NCBI GenBank assembly: GCA_963457665.1
Contig: OY735219.1
Coordinates: 35,447,977 to 35,511,976, forward strand
Source of the DNA: Thysanoteuthis rhombus
Taxonomy: Eukaryota > Mollusca > Cephalopoda > Oegopsida > Thysanoteuthidae
Reading direction: 5' to 3'
Length of the DNA stretch: 64,000 bases
Position numbers and translations under genes: made by a program. The notes beneath the pieces were generated by a model. It ran no database searches and was not told the DNA's origin. It saw only the letters and a list, made by a program, of their open reading frames with translations. This document shows positions 23,416-35,600 of this stretch, in pieces (within the stretch, counting starts at the first letter, position 1; the number at the start of each line of letters is the position of its first letter).

Positions 23416-24162
23416 CTTCATGTGAGACATACCATGTGTTATGCCTTTCCCATGATCATAACATATAAGATAACAGCAACAATCATCCACCAGAATTGAA
23501 ATCGTTTTAAACATCCCTTTCTTTTATACTGAACTATTGCAAGAATTTTGTATAGCAGGTTTTTAACAATAATGAACAATTTTAATTCAGACACAGATAA
23601 AAATATCCTTGATATAAATTCCATTTTTGCATACTTTCAATAATTTAACCTGCCTCATAACTCTCCAAGAAATAGGCAAATATGAAGCATATAAATTCAC
23701 TTTTATACTTTCTAAGATTTCATCAGTAATAAGAATCTCGAAATACTCATTATCAAAAAAGTATAAAAGTCTGCAAGTTACAAAATCAGAATTGGATTCA
23801 TATTTTTACCATCACATATTCTCAATCGATACGGCTTGAAGACCAGTTTACAATAGTAGGAAGAAAAAAAAAAAAGAAAAGGGTTCTTCAAGACAATTTT
23901 CTTATCTCAATATATAGACATGTATGCATGTATTATATAGCCTCCAATACACTAATCTGATATTAGGATTCATGGTTCCATTATGCAACCTAATTTGATT
24001 TATTCTAAAAGGATGATATTTTTCACCATTTCAGTAAGTCAAAATCTACATATATTTTAATGTACACTCAGTGTCAGACAAATTTCAAATTTGCTTATTA
24101 CAACACAATGGATTATTCACTAATTCTTTTTCTCTAAGAGCCTTTAGAATAGTCCACTTGGA

Positions 24163-24199
24163 TGATCATGGCTCTCCATATTGAATGATCCCTCAGTGA
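24163..24199 (+). repeat. Short block shared with 52356-52395
   Basis: GATCATGGCTCTCCATATTG against AATCATGGCCCTCCACATCA, then TGATCCCTCAGTG against AATCCTTGCAGTG. Both blocks lie just left of a plus-strand family A copy. Confidence 0.4.
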
Positions 24200-24251
24200 C
24201 GATTACAGATTAAATCTTCAGAATGAAGCTAACTAAACAACAGATCTACAT

Positions 24252-24475
24252 AGGTACTCAATAGAAACCTTTACATGGCTAACATCCTTTAGCGGCATAC
24301 CATGTCAGGGATGATCAATAAAATTTGAGAAAAGGGCATGATCAATGTATGATTTACTTCTCTCACCTTTTGTTGTATACTAAGAAATCTGAATTTTCAA
24401 AAAAACAAGCATGTATGCAACCAGACACTAAGGACGAATTTAGCATAAACTTGCATTGTAACTTATCAAGCCCTA
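24252..24475 (+). mobile_element. Family A inverted-repeat element, copy 7 (3' truncated)
   Basis: Starts with GGTACTCAATAGAAACC, continues through TAGCGGCATACCATGTCAGG, GGGCATGATCAATGTATG, AACAAGCATGTATGCAACC and AGCATAAACTTGCATTGTAA, then loses similarity. The right terminus is absent. Confidence 0.7.
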
Positions 24476-24999
24476 ACACACTCACTGCACAAATACTCAT
24501 TGTTTACCCATTCTGTTTTCATCTGCTATAACCCTTTTAGCACACCATACTAAGTTTGCTCACCAATAAATAATAGAATAATTCTATTATTAAACATATT
24601 GTATCAACCAAGAAATTTTGATACACAGCTCTACCGAAGAAGGCCCTGTCATTAGCCTTTAACTTGAGAGCAAGTCCGACAAAACAAACAAGATTCCAAC
24701 AATTATTCAAAGCTATTCATCCCGTATAAATAATAATAATCTTCAAAATAATTAAAACATTAAATAATGAACAAATTTTACAGGGTCAGTAAAGTAACAA
24801 AGCATCTAAAGAAAATAACTTATTTCCTTAAAACATTCTCTATAACAAAAATGTGGTATGGCTATCAAATAACAAGAATACAGTTTTATAAGTTGAACCA
24901 AAGCATACATACACAAACCATGTCGAATACATTGACCAATGGTCAAGCATACAATCCCTGAAAATTTCAAACCACTTGTATCTTCTGATGACCATTACG
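24476..24999. other. AT-rich DNA, no feature recognised
   Basis: No coding stretch or repeat recognised. Confidence 0.45.
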
Positions 25000-25920
25000 C
25001 ATCTCTTGAAGTAGACTTGTTTTTCTGAAGTGTTGTAAAAACAGTCAGTTCAGAAATCGAGTATTGTATCAATTTGAAATCTTTGGTGGAATTGATCCAA
25101 ACAGCTACTGAATCGTTTTGTATGCCAACTGAAGTATATAGAGAAGAATGCATATTCTGCGTATATGTTTTCCAGTGGCGCAAGAAATTTTTGCGATGGT
25201 TGAAAGGATGTTGAAGATGATAAACATTGTAGATGCCCATGCACGTCAAAAACTGTCTCTTCACTAATGGAGACCATTTCTGCAAACATTCTGAGGCTGA
25301 GTCACCTATCATTTCAAATGATTTTTTGAAATATTCTCACCGGATCTTGATATGCATGGGCAGCCACAAGAGATCAATCATGATGAATCAGCATTTTGAT
25401 CAAAATCTTGTCAATCAAAAACATTCTTTTGTTTTCTGGTCCGTCTTCCCTCTAAGCTGCATGGCTGTGCGGATGTGCACAAGAAAAAAATTACACCACA
25501 GCAAAATTTTGAAACCACACATGAATTTTGAAAGTTCCAGAAAAAGAAAAATGGTTCAAGGAAAATACTACATGGCTTCACAAGCAATCATCAAATCGCT
25601 ATGACTCTATAAGTAGCATCATTTGATAGCAGATTTATGCAAAAGCTGCAATGTATACAAATTGGTGCAGAAATTCTTCCACTAAACTGTCTACCAAAAA
25701 GCAACTCATCTTTTTTTCATCAATTTAGGACAAATATACAAAAAAATAATGATTGCCTCAAAGGTGAAAATATTTTCTGCATACTTCGATTGTTCACAGG
25801 CTTTTTGGTCCTATGCAGATGAAGAAAAAATAGAGGGAACAGCGGTTCTGATTGAGATAGCAATGTTGGATTTATTGTCTCTGGAATCATACAAAACCAC
25901 CTGAATAGCTTCAACAAGCA
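25000..25920 (-). pseudogene. Possible decayed coding tract, unidentified
   Basis: The minus strand carries an unusual cluster of overlapping open frames: 105 codons at 24995-25312, 79 codons in another frame at 25050-25289, and 65 codons at 25720-25917. Composition is a little less AT-rich than the surroundings, with protein-like wording such as ISEETVFDVHGHLQ, FLRHWKTYTQNMHS and RTKKPVNNRSMQK. Reading across the tract requires changing frame and passing stops, so if it was ever coding it is now broken. No family recognised; chance is a real alternative. Confidence 0.3.
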
Positions 25921-28900
25921 ATACTGTCAAAAGCAAAGGTATTTTTAAAAGCATTTCAAATCAATAAAATAAACACTGAACTGCAATTTTCAATGTTTTG
26001 TATCTTCTATTTTTATATTTATTGAATAATTCAAGTAGAAAGTCTGAGAGGTTTTGGCAAGTGTTCATTGAATAAAATAAGTAAATAATAGAGTGTAATT
26101 ATTAAATACGCACTTACAGCCATCAAAGTTATGATCAATCTATCTTGTGGACAGGTTTGTTATGGATAAATTTTCTTGTATGTAAGACTAAAGTGGGAGG
26201 TTGTCCTAAAATAAATTTGACACATTCTCAATCTGTCATACGAGAACTCTGAGACATATTCATTGAAAATGGACTCAGTAAGTTTCAAATCTGCAAAGAG
26301 ATGGGTCCAAATAATTATAAAAAGCTTCAGTAATTGAATAGTACAATATATTCAATGCAAACTGGCTGCAAAAGCCAAGGCCACAAAAGGTTTAAATTAG
26401 GCACTTTTCATGTATACCACATTTACATATGAGTAAAAAAGATCACATTTTATACATCCTTCAAGTTTATCAAAATACAAAAAAGCTGAGTTCTGTGATT
26501 CTTGTTAAAATCAGAATTCAAGATAGAAAGATATAAACATACTGAATAGTAAGAATAGAGAGAGAAGCTACAAGAAAGAAAATTTTATAGTTTGAACTCT
26601 TGAGAGATGGCTATGCCAATAGAAGCACTAAGAACAATATTCAGAGTTGAACTGCTAATTCAGAATGATAAACTAAAAACTGACACAACACCAAATAATG
26701 CAGTATTTTTTATCATTTGAACAAGTAATATTCTCAAAGAAAGAAAAACTTTCCAATGCTAAGTGAATCACAATACTGGTATCAGTCCTGTCAGCTTACT
26801 TTTGAGGAAATTAACAGACTTTTCATTAGAAAAAAAATCAAACTTTTTTGAATTCTGCATTGCAGATGGTTTCCTTCTGGCTTTGAGGTTATCTTTTTTG
26901 AAAAATAATTCTCTAAGGAATTAGAATATCATTAAAGTTTGAAATTATAAGAAAAAAAATGATCAAAAATGTTATTATTTCCCATGAGTATAATGATCAT
27001 TCTCCAACAAAATAAATATTTTTTTTTTTTTACTAAGGAATATTCTTGATTTCTAAGAATTTCATTTCCAATGTACTTTTTTCTTTTTAAATTGTTTTCA
27101 CAATATGAAAATAATATCAAATGAAAGATTTTATTTGTGGTTTAATTTTAATCCTGTTTACTTGGCTTCTTTGGATCTCTTTGCCCCATCTAAAAGGAAG
27201 AAACAAAAATATTACAGACCAGCATAGAATGAAAATTCAGAGGATCTTAATCATTTTATACAAGTGCGGGCATGTCCATTATGCTTTTGCATTACAGGTA
27301 TCCCAAGCTTTTCGAAAGTTAGCTTTATGCCACTCTTTCACTTTTACAAAAGAAAAAAGACAAAAGGCGAAAATGCAGTGTTTTTTCGCAGCAAGCAGTT
27401 TTTGAGGCATCAGAGCCCCACTTCCTCTCTCTCCTACACCACAGTCTCTTCTACCTCCCACCATCTCAACCTATTACATCACTATCATCTTTTTGGGGTC
27501 AAGGGAGACCCAAACATTTTCCCATATAGATAAATGGTGATTGCTTCTTCAATTTATTCCATTTCAGCTCACAAATTTTTTTATAGGAACACTTTACTTT
27601 CGGATAGCCGGGGAAACCTGTATTTAGTCTAAGAAGCTATATTAGAAAACAAGAAAGTTTAAATCTGAGAGTATATATTTTATGGATAGAAATTCAAGAA
27701 ATGTAGTCAAAAGTCAATATCTACCCAAGTTTTAAGAACAGGTGATAGTATACTGAATTGCTGTTACATCATTTTTAACTTCAATAAACTGTCTGCTGAG
27801 GTAAGCATTCATTGTTGCAGCAGTTAGCAAATAAAATACTACAGAAAATTAAAATATATGTAAAAATGAAGAAAGAGACTTGAAAAAATCTTATATGTTA
27901 AAAAGGAATGAAATAAAAGATTTGGACTAAGTGTTTTTTAATTAAAAGCAGCAGATAATACATAGAGATTTCCAATTAAAATTGTACTAAAAACACAATG
28001 GAAATAGGTAGATCTGAGACAGATATAGTTTTGTCTCTGTACTTGAACAAGGTGTGAATGGAAAATTTGACTATGTCTTGTGCTTTACAGATGGCACCGA
28101 ACATTGATTTGTTAATTAAAAATGGAGACTCAACATGAATATCATAAGAAGTTTACATTTTCAGTGAATGAATAATCCCTAATTAGCACAAAAATTTATA
28201 TTCCTACTGTTAGATCTAATGAGAAATGCAGTAAAGATTTTGATTGAAACTTTTCCCATACATCTATTCGATGAAAGCACGAAAACTCAAGTAAAAAATC
28301 TATGGCTAAAAATTTCACTCAAGAGGACTGTGTAGTTATGTACTCTTTCCTTCAGTATAACCAAGATAGTTTCTAGAACCAAACCTCCAATAACAATAAT
28401 TGACGAAGCAGATTTTGATCATGACTTTTTCTCCCATCATTTATTTATTTCAAATTAGGAAAAAAAAATTTTTTTATTCATTTACATTGTTATTACTCTT
28501 TATATAATCTCATTTTTTGCTTCATGTTAATTTCATTTGCATCATAATTATATTAATTTTTCATATTGCCTATAAATCTACAAAAAAAAAATCTTAAAAA
28601 ATCAACTATACAAAATCATTGTACATTTTTCAAAAAAAAAGGTTAAAGAATTGAAAAATGTTTGAAAAAAAGAAATGAAAATTTGCTATTTTTCAGCCTA
28701 ACATTAAAGATTATATCCATACTTTTTCAATAATACAAATCACTAGCTGCAAAGTCTATTATCTGACTTACTGTCCTCTATTTATGCAGGTTTTAACATC
28801 TTGAAGATCGCAATTCTGTTACATCTTTGATTTTTTATTCTGAAGTAACTATAAAAATGTCATAAGACATTTTCTATACAGAAATATATATGCAAACAAT

Positions 28901-31815
28901 TCCTACAATACCAACTGGAGAATAGAGCAGCTGTATATTAAGTCAATAATTAAATGAATTTATATACAACAATTTTGTACAAATATTTTGTTCTGTATGC
29001 AGGTGAAATTAATGGTATCATTTTCTAAGATTTGCATCTCTGCAACAATGGAGATGACAAAACATACAAACCATGTAATGATAAATGGATAAAAGACAAA
29101 AACAAACTACATGATATTGATTCTCTGATATACTGCTACTAACATGGTAATTTAGAAACAAGTGCTATATATCTTAGCATTGACACAATAGCAGCAAAAA
29201 TATTGGAGCTATCAAACAATGAGTTTATTATAAACAAAAATCTTTTGGTTGATAAGTAAATTCATTCTCACTTAAACCCTACAGGACTTACGTATTCCCT
29301 GGCATCAAAGACACTACCGTCCCAATGGAAATAAACCTCAAAACTTTACCCAATGTCTTTACAGGTCGATGGTACTTCATTTTTAGGCATATCCTAACCC
29401 CAGGAAAAGGTAATCTATGCTAGACATTTATCTGAACTCCAGTATCTGACCTCTGAATGAGGTATATAAATTATACTTTGTATAAAGTAGTAAATAAACG
29501 AAAGTATCATAAATAATTTTGATTGTGATGAAGATACTTCAGAAAGGTAAAAACCACTGCTTGACTCAAGACTGAATAGTGGAATTGGAGTATCATGGTG
29601 TAGGAGCAGCTCTACCATCGGTACTTACCACTAGGCTAGGATAAAACTTTGGTTCAAACTTACCATCTCTCCGTATTGTAAGAGAAAAAGAAAATGCAGA
29701 TTATATGTGTTCAAGATGATATACAAGTTGTTAAGTCACCCAATAGATATCTTTGAGAGGTAGGTGAAAGTGCTGAGACCTCAATTTTATGTTGATACTT
29801 CTTTCAAAATTTTTCCAGTCAAAATTGGAGTAGGTCTTAAAGGCTAGAGCATCCTTGATGCTGGGAAATACAGTAAGTAAATGAAAACAAGACAAATGTA
29901 ATTATAAAGTGAATGTTTTTGCCTTTCATGACACTGTAAATAATCTAGAGTCTTTTCTTCATCTTCATTTCCACTTTATTAAAGGAATTAGAATAAGTAT
30001 TCAGTTGCAGGTGACCTATGTAGAATGGTAGATGTAAGAAGAAATAAAAGAATAAAAGCTGAGAATACTGGTAATGTACAAGAGAAATAACACTCATAAC
30101 AAAAAGGCACTTGGAAATATAGGTAAGTGGAAGGCAGGCTGATATTTTGACTGTGTTTATGAGAAAATGTTGGTAATGTGCAAACGAACTAGTAGAAAGG
30201 AATGCGATAGAATAATATCATCTACTTACATGATCGTCTATATATTTTGTCTGTAACATTTGTCAAGGGAGATAACTATTATTTGCTAATTATAGAGTAA
30301 ATTCCCTTATTCATCTATTTGCAAATGAAATCTGGGTTCATTCAGGTTGTACATTAAAAATAAAATGCAGAGCAACATGATATTTTTGATACTTTATATA
30401 CAGTGCAATTGCCAAATCATTTAAATACTGCCGTCATTTTTTGATTAAATGGGTAAACTAGTAAAATTATCGGACACTGATGTATTGGAGAAAACTAAGT
30501 CATAACCCTGTCATGCAAAATAATTGCAAAGATAGTTATAGTTAAGACATAAGAATCGCAATGTAAATATATCTATACAATGAATGGCTGTGCATTTTGT
30601 TTTGTGAGTTGATATTAAGGAAGGTTAATTACAGCAAAACATGAAACTTGGTTTCAAATTTTACAACAGACACCTCAACACTTGGACTATACAATCTTAT
30701 GTTCAAGAATTTGGTATACTTACATGCCTGCATAATTTGAGGTGTTCACACACAATTCCATTCAAGAGATTAAGGGATATATGTAAAATACATAAAAACT
30801 AAATTGTGGGCATTATCAAACGGACTTTTCCATATATCATTTCCAGGGTCAATGTCCCATTAACCCCCCCCCCCAACATATATGAACATTTTTTTTAATG
30901 GGGTCATATGTATAGTCATATGTTGATTTACACCTGACCAACTTACATCTGATCACAGATATAAGAGCTCAAAACTCATTAAGTGCAGATAACAGGAATT
31001 TCAGTCACTGCAGTTAATAGGGCTCAACAGCGAATGATTTCCATCATGGTATTGTTAACTTGCTAAAGAGAACGTGGAGTATATGTCATGTTTATTTCCT
31101 CACTAGACATGGACAGTGAGGAGGAGAATGTAAAAGAGCAAACAACTCGCTAGGTTGAGCTAATCTCAGTGAAAAAAAACATAATGGAGGACATTCGTTC
31201 CTTCCTCTTTGGCAAGGAAGACATGTATGATAAAGGTTCAAGTAAATATCTATGCATCATCGTATCTCATGTTATATTTCACTTCAACCTATTTTGATCT
31301 ACTCACAACCAGATCGAGTTGTATCTATACTATCAGAACAAATCGCTGTATGATAGTATTTCAGCAGTAATATCACAAATAAATGAAACGTCTCCGAACA
31401 TTTGCTACTGTCCTTCTTTTTTTCTCTTAGTGCTAATGTTGTCCACTGCCAACCCCACAGTTACTGTTTGGCACTCATTCAAATCTGAAACTACAAAAGA
31501 GCAAAAAAAAGTAGTAATATCCACAGAATAAAGGCTTTCTTTATATCAATCAATATTGTACATAAAATGAAAATTATCTGCTCACCTTTGACAAGTATTG
31601 GCATTAGCATAGGAAAATATCAAGTGTGCGCAGAAGTTCTTTTGCAAAACTAGAGACTGAATACACAGTTGAAAAAACAATTTCCTGCTGAGAACCTTCC
31701 GTAAGAATGTTTCATCGATCAGTTCAGAGAGTACATTTTAGAGTCTAGTCAAGCACTATGAAGGTTTATTTAGAGAAATTATTATTAAAAATTGAGTTAC
31801 AAATATGTCAACATA
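25921..31815. other. AT-rich DNA with a few richer islands; no gene seen
   Basis: A less AT-rich island lies at 27260-27640 (CTTTTCGAAAGTTAGC; AGGCATCAGAGCCCCACTTC) and looks like a fragment of a dispersed repeat, but only one copy is present here. A run of 11 C lies at 30864-30874. Around 30255-30315 an AAGGGAGATAAC phrase and a later TTCCCTT resemble the ends of family B. No exon recognised. Confidence 0.45.
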
Positions 31816-31823
31816 CTCTGGAG

Positions 31824-32108
31824 CAGTAGTTCTTGACCTTTCTACCTTTGCCTGCCCCCTTATTAGTTGGATCTTACCTACATGCCCCCCTCACATCTTC
31901 TAGCAAATTTGAAATGGGTATTGCAGATACATGGAAAAAAAATTAAATTTTAATATATTATGATGATCATGATATTATGCAAACACTTGTTGAAAGAAAT
32001 CGCAAAATCATCAGCAAAATTTTTTTCCCCCTGCAAGCCCACACTGCTTCTCAAAATCAGCCTCAAACCCACCTTCAGGGAGGCATGCCCCATGGTTAAG
32101 AACCACTG
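31824..32108. mobile_element. hAT-type miniature element, 285 bp, with perfect 8-bp target duplication
   Basis: CTCTGGAG occurs at 31816-31823 and 32109-32116. The left end is CAGTAGTTCTTGACCTTTCT; the reverse complement of the right end is CAGTGGTTCTTAACCATGGG. Inside are CCTGCCCCC and GGCATGCCCC phrases near the ends. There is no transposase, so it is non-autonomous. The perfect duplication and readable ends suggest a fairly recent insertion. Two opposing open frames across it (31950-32306, 31960-32175) are by-products. Confidence 0.85.
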
Positions 32109-32116
32109 CTCTGGAG

Positions 32117-32570
32117 AACAAAAAAAAAAAATGTTAATTGTAATGTTTTCTTTCAATTCAAAACAAAAAGATTGATCGTAGCACGGAAATGGACATGCCC
32201 ACCCCCCAAAAATATGTTGATATAACAGCAAAAAGATAGAAAAATAAATTTCGAACCTGACAATTCTTAGAGAAACTGATGTGAGATAAAAGCAATGTAT
32301 AAGCAAAAACTGACTTTCAAAAATAAATCTAAAATTAATTCAATTAGGAATTTTTTTTCTCAATCAAAATTCATTTTGTGGTTTTGTTCCACTTCATTTA
32401 TGGATCTATGATTACTATCAACAGATAGGAACATATGGACTTTAAACATTCAAGTCTTACATGTATGGCAACACCGTGTGCTGTTAATTTGTTCCAAAAT
32501 TAGTCTGCAATGTTCAAGATCTTATCAAAGTTAAAGTGCTTTGTTTCCAGCTTATACTTAATTATATTTG
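32117..32570. other. AT-rich DNA, no feature recognised
   Basis: Nothing recognised between the hAT element and the 69-bp element. Confidence 0.45.
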
Positions 32571-32572
32571 TA

Positions 32573-32641
32573 CAGCAATACCTTAACTGTACTGCATCAA
32601 AACTGGCACTAATCAAAACCGCACTATTCAAGGTATTGCTG
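32573..32641. mobile_element. 69-bp miniature inverted-repeat element in a TA site
   Basis: Starts CAGCAATACCTT and ends AAGGTATTGCTG, a perfect 12-bp terminal inverted repeat with weaker pairing further in (ACTGCATCAAAAC against CGGTTTTGAT). TA dinucleotides flank both sides (32571-32572 and 32642-32643). CAG-ended repeats in TA sites are typical of pogo/Tigger-type Tc1-mariner elements. It is far too short to code for anything. Confidence 0.8.
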
Positions 32642-35600
32642 TAATCACATTCGTAAATTTTTCAGATTTTATCATTCTTTTTCTTTAGTAAAGAAAGCAA
32701 ATCAAAGTTCTTAGAAAGGCTGATTAGTAATAGCTGTGAAAAGCATATCGATAATAGGCAAAAGTTTGAAAAAAGAAAATATTGTACACGCAAAGATTGT
32801 TAGAAAGACAACAGAACTGAGCAGAACCCTGAGGTTAGTATCATTTTTCAAGGCAATCTTAAAATTAGTGATTTAAGCATCTAATATTTTTGAAAAAAAT
32901 TATTTCAAAATTTAGATGATATCTTCAGATTCATCATTATTCTGTCTCACTTTTTTTACTCCTATGTTTAATTATGATTCCCCAATTCCTTGAATAATTT
33001 CAAGATATATACTTTGAAAAATCTGATTAAAAAAATGACATTTTAAAGCATGTATTTTACTATTATCCCCATCTTATGAGAAAATGTCTGGAGAAATTGA
33101 GATATATTAGAAACAGAATCAATATGTGAATATATCAAAAAGCGTCACCTGTCCCATGATAATTACTTTTTCATATACATTTTGTTAACTGAATGTAACA
33201 ATCATTATGGAACAGAGGTATATATCTAAAATAGCCAGCTATAAAACCAGAAGCAAGAAAATTGAAGTAATTCCTATCCTTGATCAGTGCACCAAAAGAG
33301 ATGAAAAGCCGAGTATTCTTTAATATGAAATTCTTGCAGTTCCAAAAGTTGAACTCCATCAAGTAAAGTAATACCAAACTTTCTTTCACTTTATATACTA
33401 GCATGGATACCCGGTGTCACCTGAGAAAATGTGGTTTAGGGTTAGAATAAGTCAAACTTTTTATATCAAAATAGAAATAAATATTTTTGTAAGGAATTCA
33501 TCGCATAATTTTACATAATTTTAGGGGATGGGTGGGTGGGATGTAGATCTTATATTTACACAGTCAATGTATTCCCAAATGTGGCTGTTACTTTTCATCC
33601 ATCCAATGAAAGCAAAGCCTTGAAGTATGCGATTACTTCCAGGAAATATCATGGGTAAAAAAACAAATGAAAAAAATTGAAACTTTGGGTCAGAAAAGAA
33701 TATTTTTTGACCCAACATTGTACAGAGTACAGTATATCAGTAAGCAATAGAAGATGTTTAAATGTGAGATGAACTTTGGCATCATCTTGGTAGAATATTT
33801 TGACTTGAGAGAACTGACTTCACAATGCTTGAATCTGTGAACAGTAAGAAAGGAAGTAAGTGACCATGGTGAGGAACTGATGCAATAAAGAACTACCTTA
33901 TTGTTTACCAAAAATGGAAACTTATGGACCACATTCTTCAAGGCCTTACAGTCGTAGGATGCGTGGAAATAAACAGCCCAGTAATTGCATAGTAACCCCA
34001 ACCCTCCAATTCATGAAAACATAAAAAATTTGATTTATCTCAAAGCTATGAAATTTCCCTGGGTAGATAAGGTATCATGGATGTAAAGCAGAGAAAATTA
34101 ATAGTGAAAAACATTTGTCTTCTGCTTTCCATGTATTTAAATGCACAGAACTTGTACAAAAAAATTATTTTATTGTAATAAATCTTTGTCCCATTCATAA
34201 GAAGAATGATTGGATGGGATTCTGATAGAAAAATTATTTGTTTCCATGTTTAGAACCAGATATCTTTGTTTTTGGAAATACTGTTTACACTGCCTACGCA
34301 ATAGTACGTAATAAATTTTTTGAATTAGTATCAGTAGTTTACAGATTTAAAAGTTAAAAGGTACTTCTTTCTCATGATAACAAATAATTCATCTTTAGCA
34401 ATGAAGATACCATGTTAACAACTCATGAATTATTATTTATCAAATTTTTTAATGTTGGTCAACACCAAAAAAGTAACCTATATCTTAGTGATCAAACACA
34501 GTTGGTATATTTGCACTCTGATTGAATGTTTAATGAGTAAACTATAATACAATAGACAGACATATTAAGAAGAGTCTATTCTAAGAAGCTTTAGCCCAAG
34601 ACTCCAAGACAGAAAATATGTCTAACTCATATGTAACGTAGCAGGCAAAACCAGTGTATCAAACATTACTCTTAGTCAATAAGTTGTAACTCTACACATG
34701 TACCTATGAGAATGAGCTTGCTTGCTTTTTAAAATCAATATAAAATACCCGACAGGAAGAAAAGCTCAAAGTTTACGATGAAATGAAAAGGAAATGTCAC
34801 TAATGATATGTCAAGAAAGAATATACATGCTGTTCTGTATTTTAAGATATATCTGATGTGCAGATGGATCTCCCAACAGACAGTGGTGCTGCATGAAGAC
34901 AAGATGCACTTAGAGTAAAAATATCAACCAATCAGTCAGGAGAACACAGTGAGATTCTCTCCTCTTTTTTTGCAATTATTTACAGTACTTTTCACAAATG
35001 CTCAAATTTAGAGATATTTACTCTACTGAACTATCTCATTTTTCTCATGTGTTATACCAGGTGAACTTGTGGTCTTTTAGGGCCTAGTCCAAGAAACTCT
35101 GAATTTCTTATATAAAAATTAATAAGCAATTATAAATGAAAAATAGACACCAATTTGTTGTTTTACTTATAAATTAACATTTGAATAAAAATTTTTACAA
35201 AATAAAATCATCACTACTAGTTTTTATAAGTTAGTATGTAATCTGCTTTCAAGAATATTGCATGTGCAGCTTTATTGGAAGACAATCAATTTCGGTTTTG
35301 CCTTTAAATATGAAAAGGTTCCCCACACCAGTACTAGACTATATGAAACACTCTTGTTGAAATAATATCATATAGATCAATTTATAAGTAACTGAAAATC
35401 TGTAGGTGAGATTTTCAGCCAGTTCTTACAGAGAGTCTAAATAGGGCCTTAGACAGCAATAAAAGATTAGAATTGATGGGGGTTTTATGGGCACTTCAAT
35501 TCAATACCTCTGACCACAATGCACTGTTTCAGTTACTTATTTTCATACGCATTCCAATTTGGTTTCAAACTAGCGATTTTTAAAGCTATACTCGAGAAAA

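Noticed and set aside
31950-32306. 118-codon minus-strand open frame as a gene
   Set aside because: It runs across the boundary of the 285-bp hAT element, so it is a by-product of the insertion.
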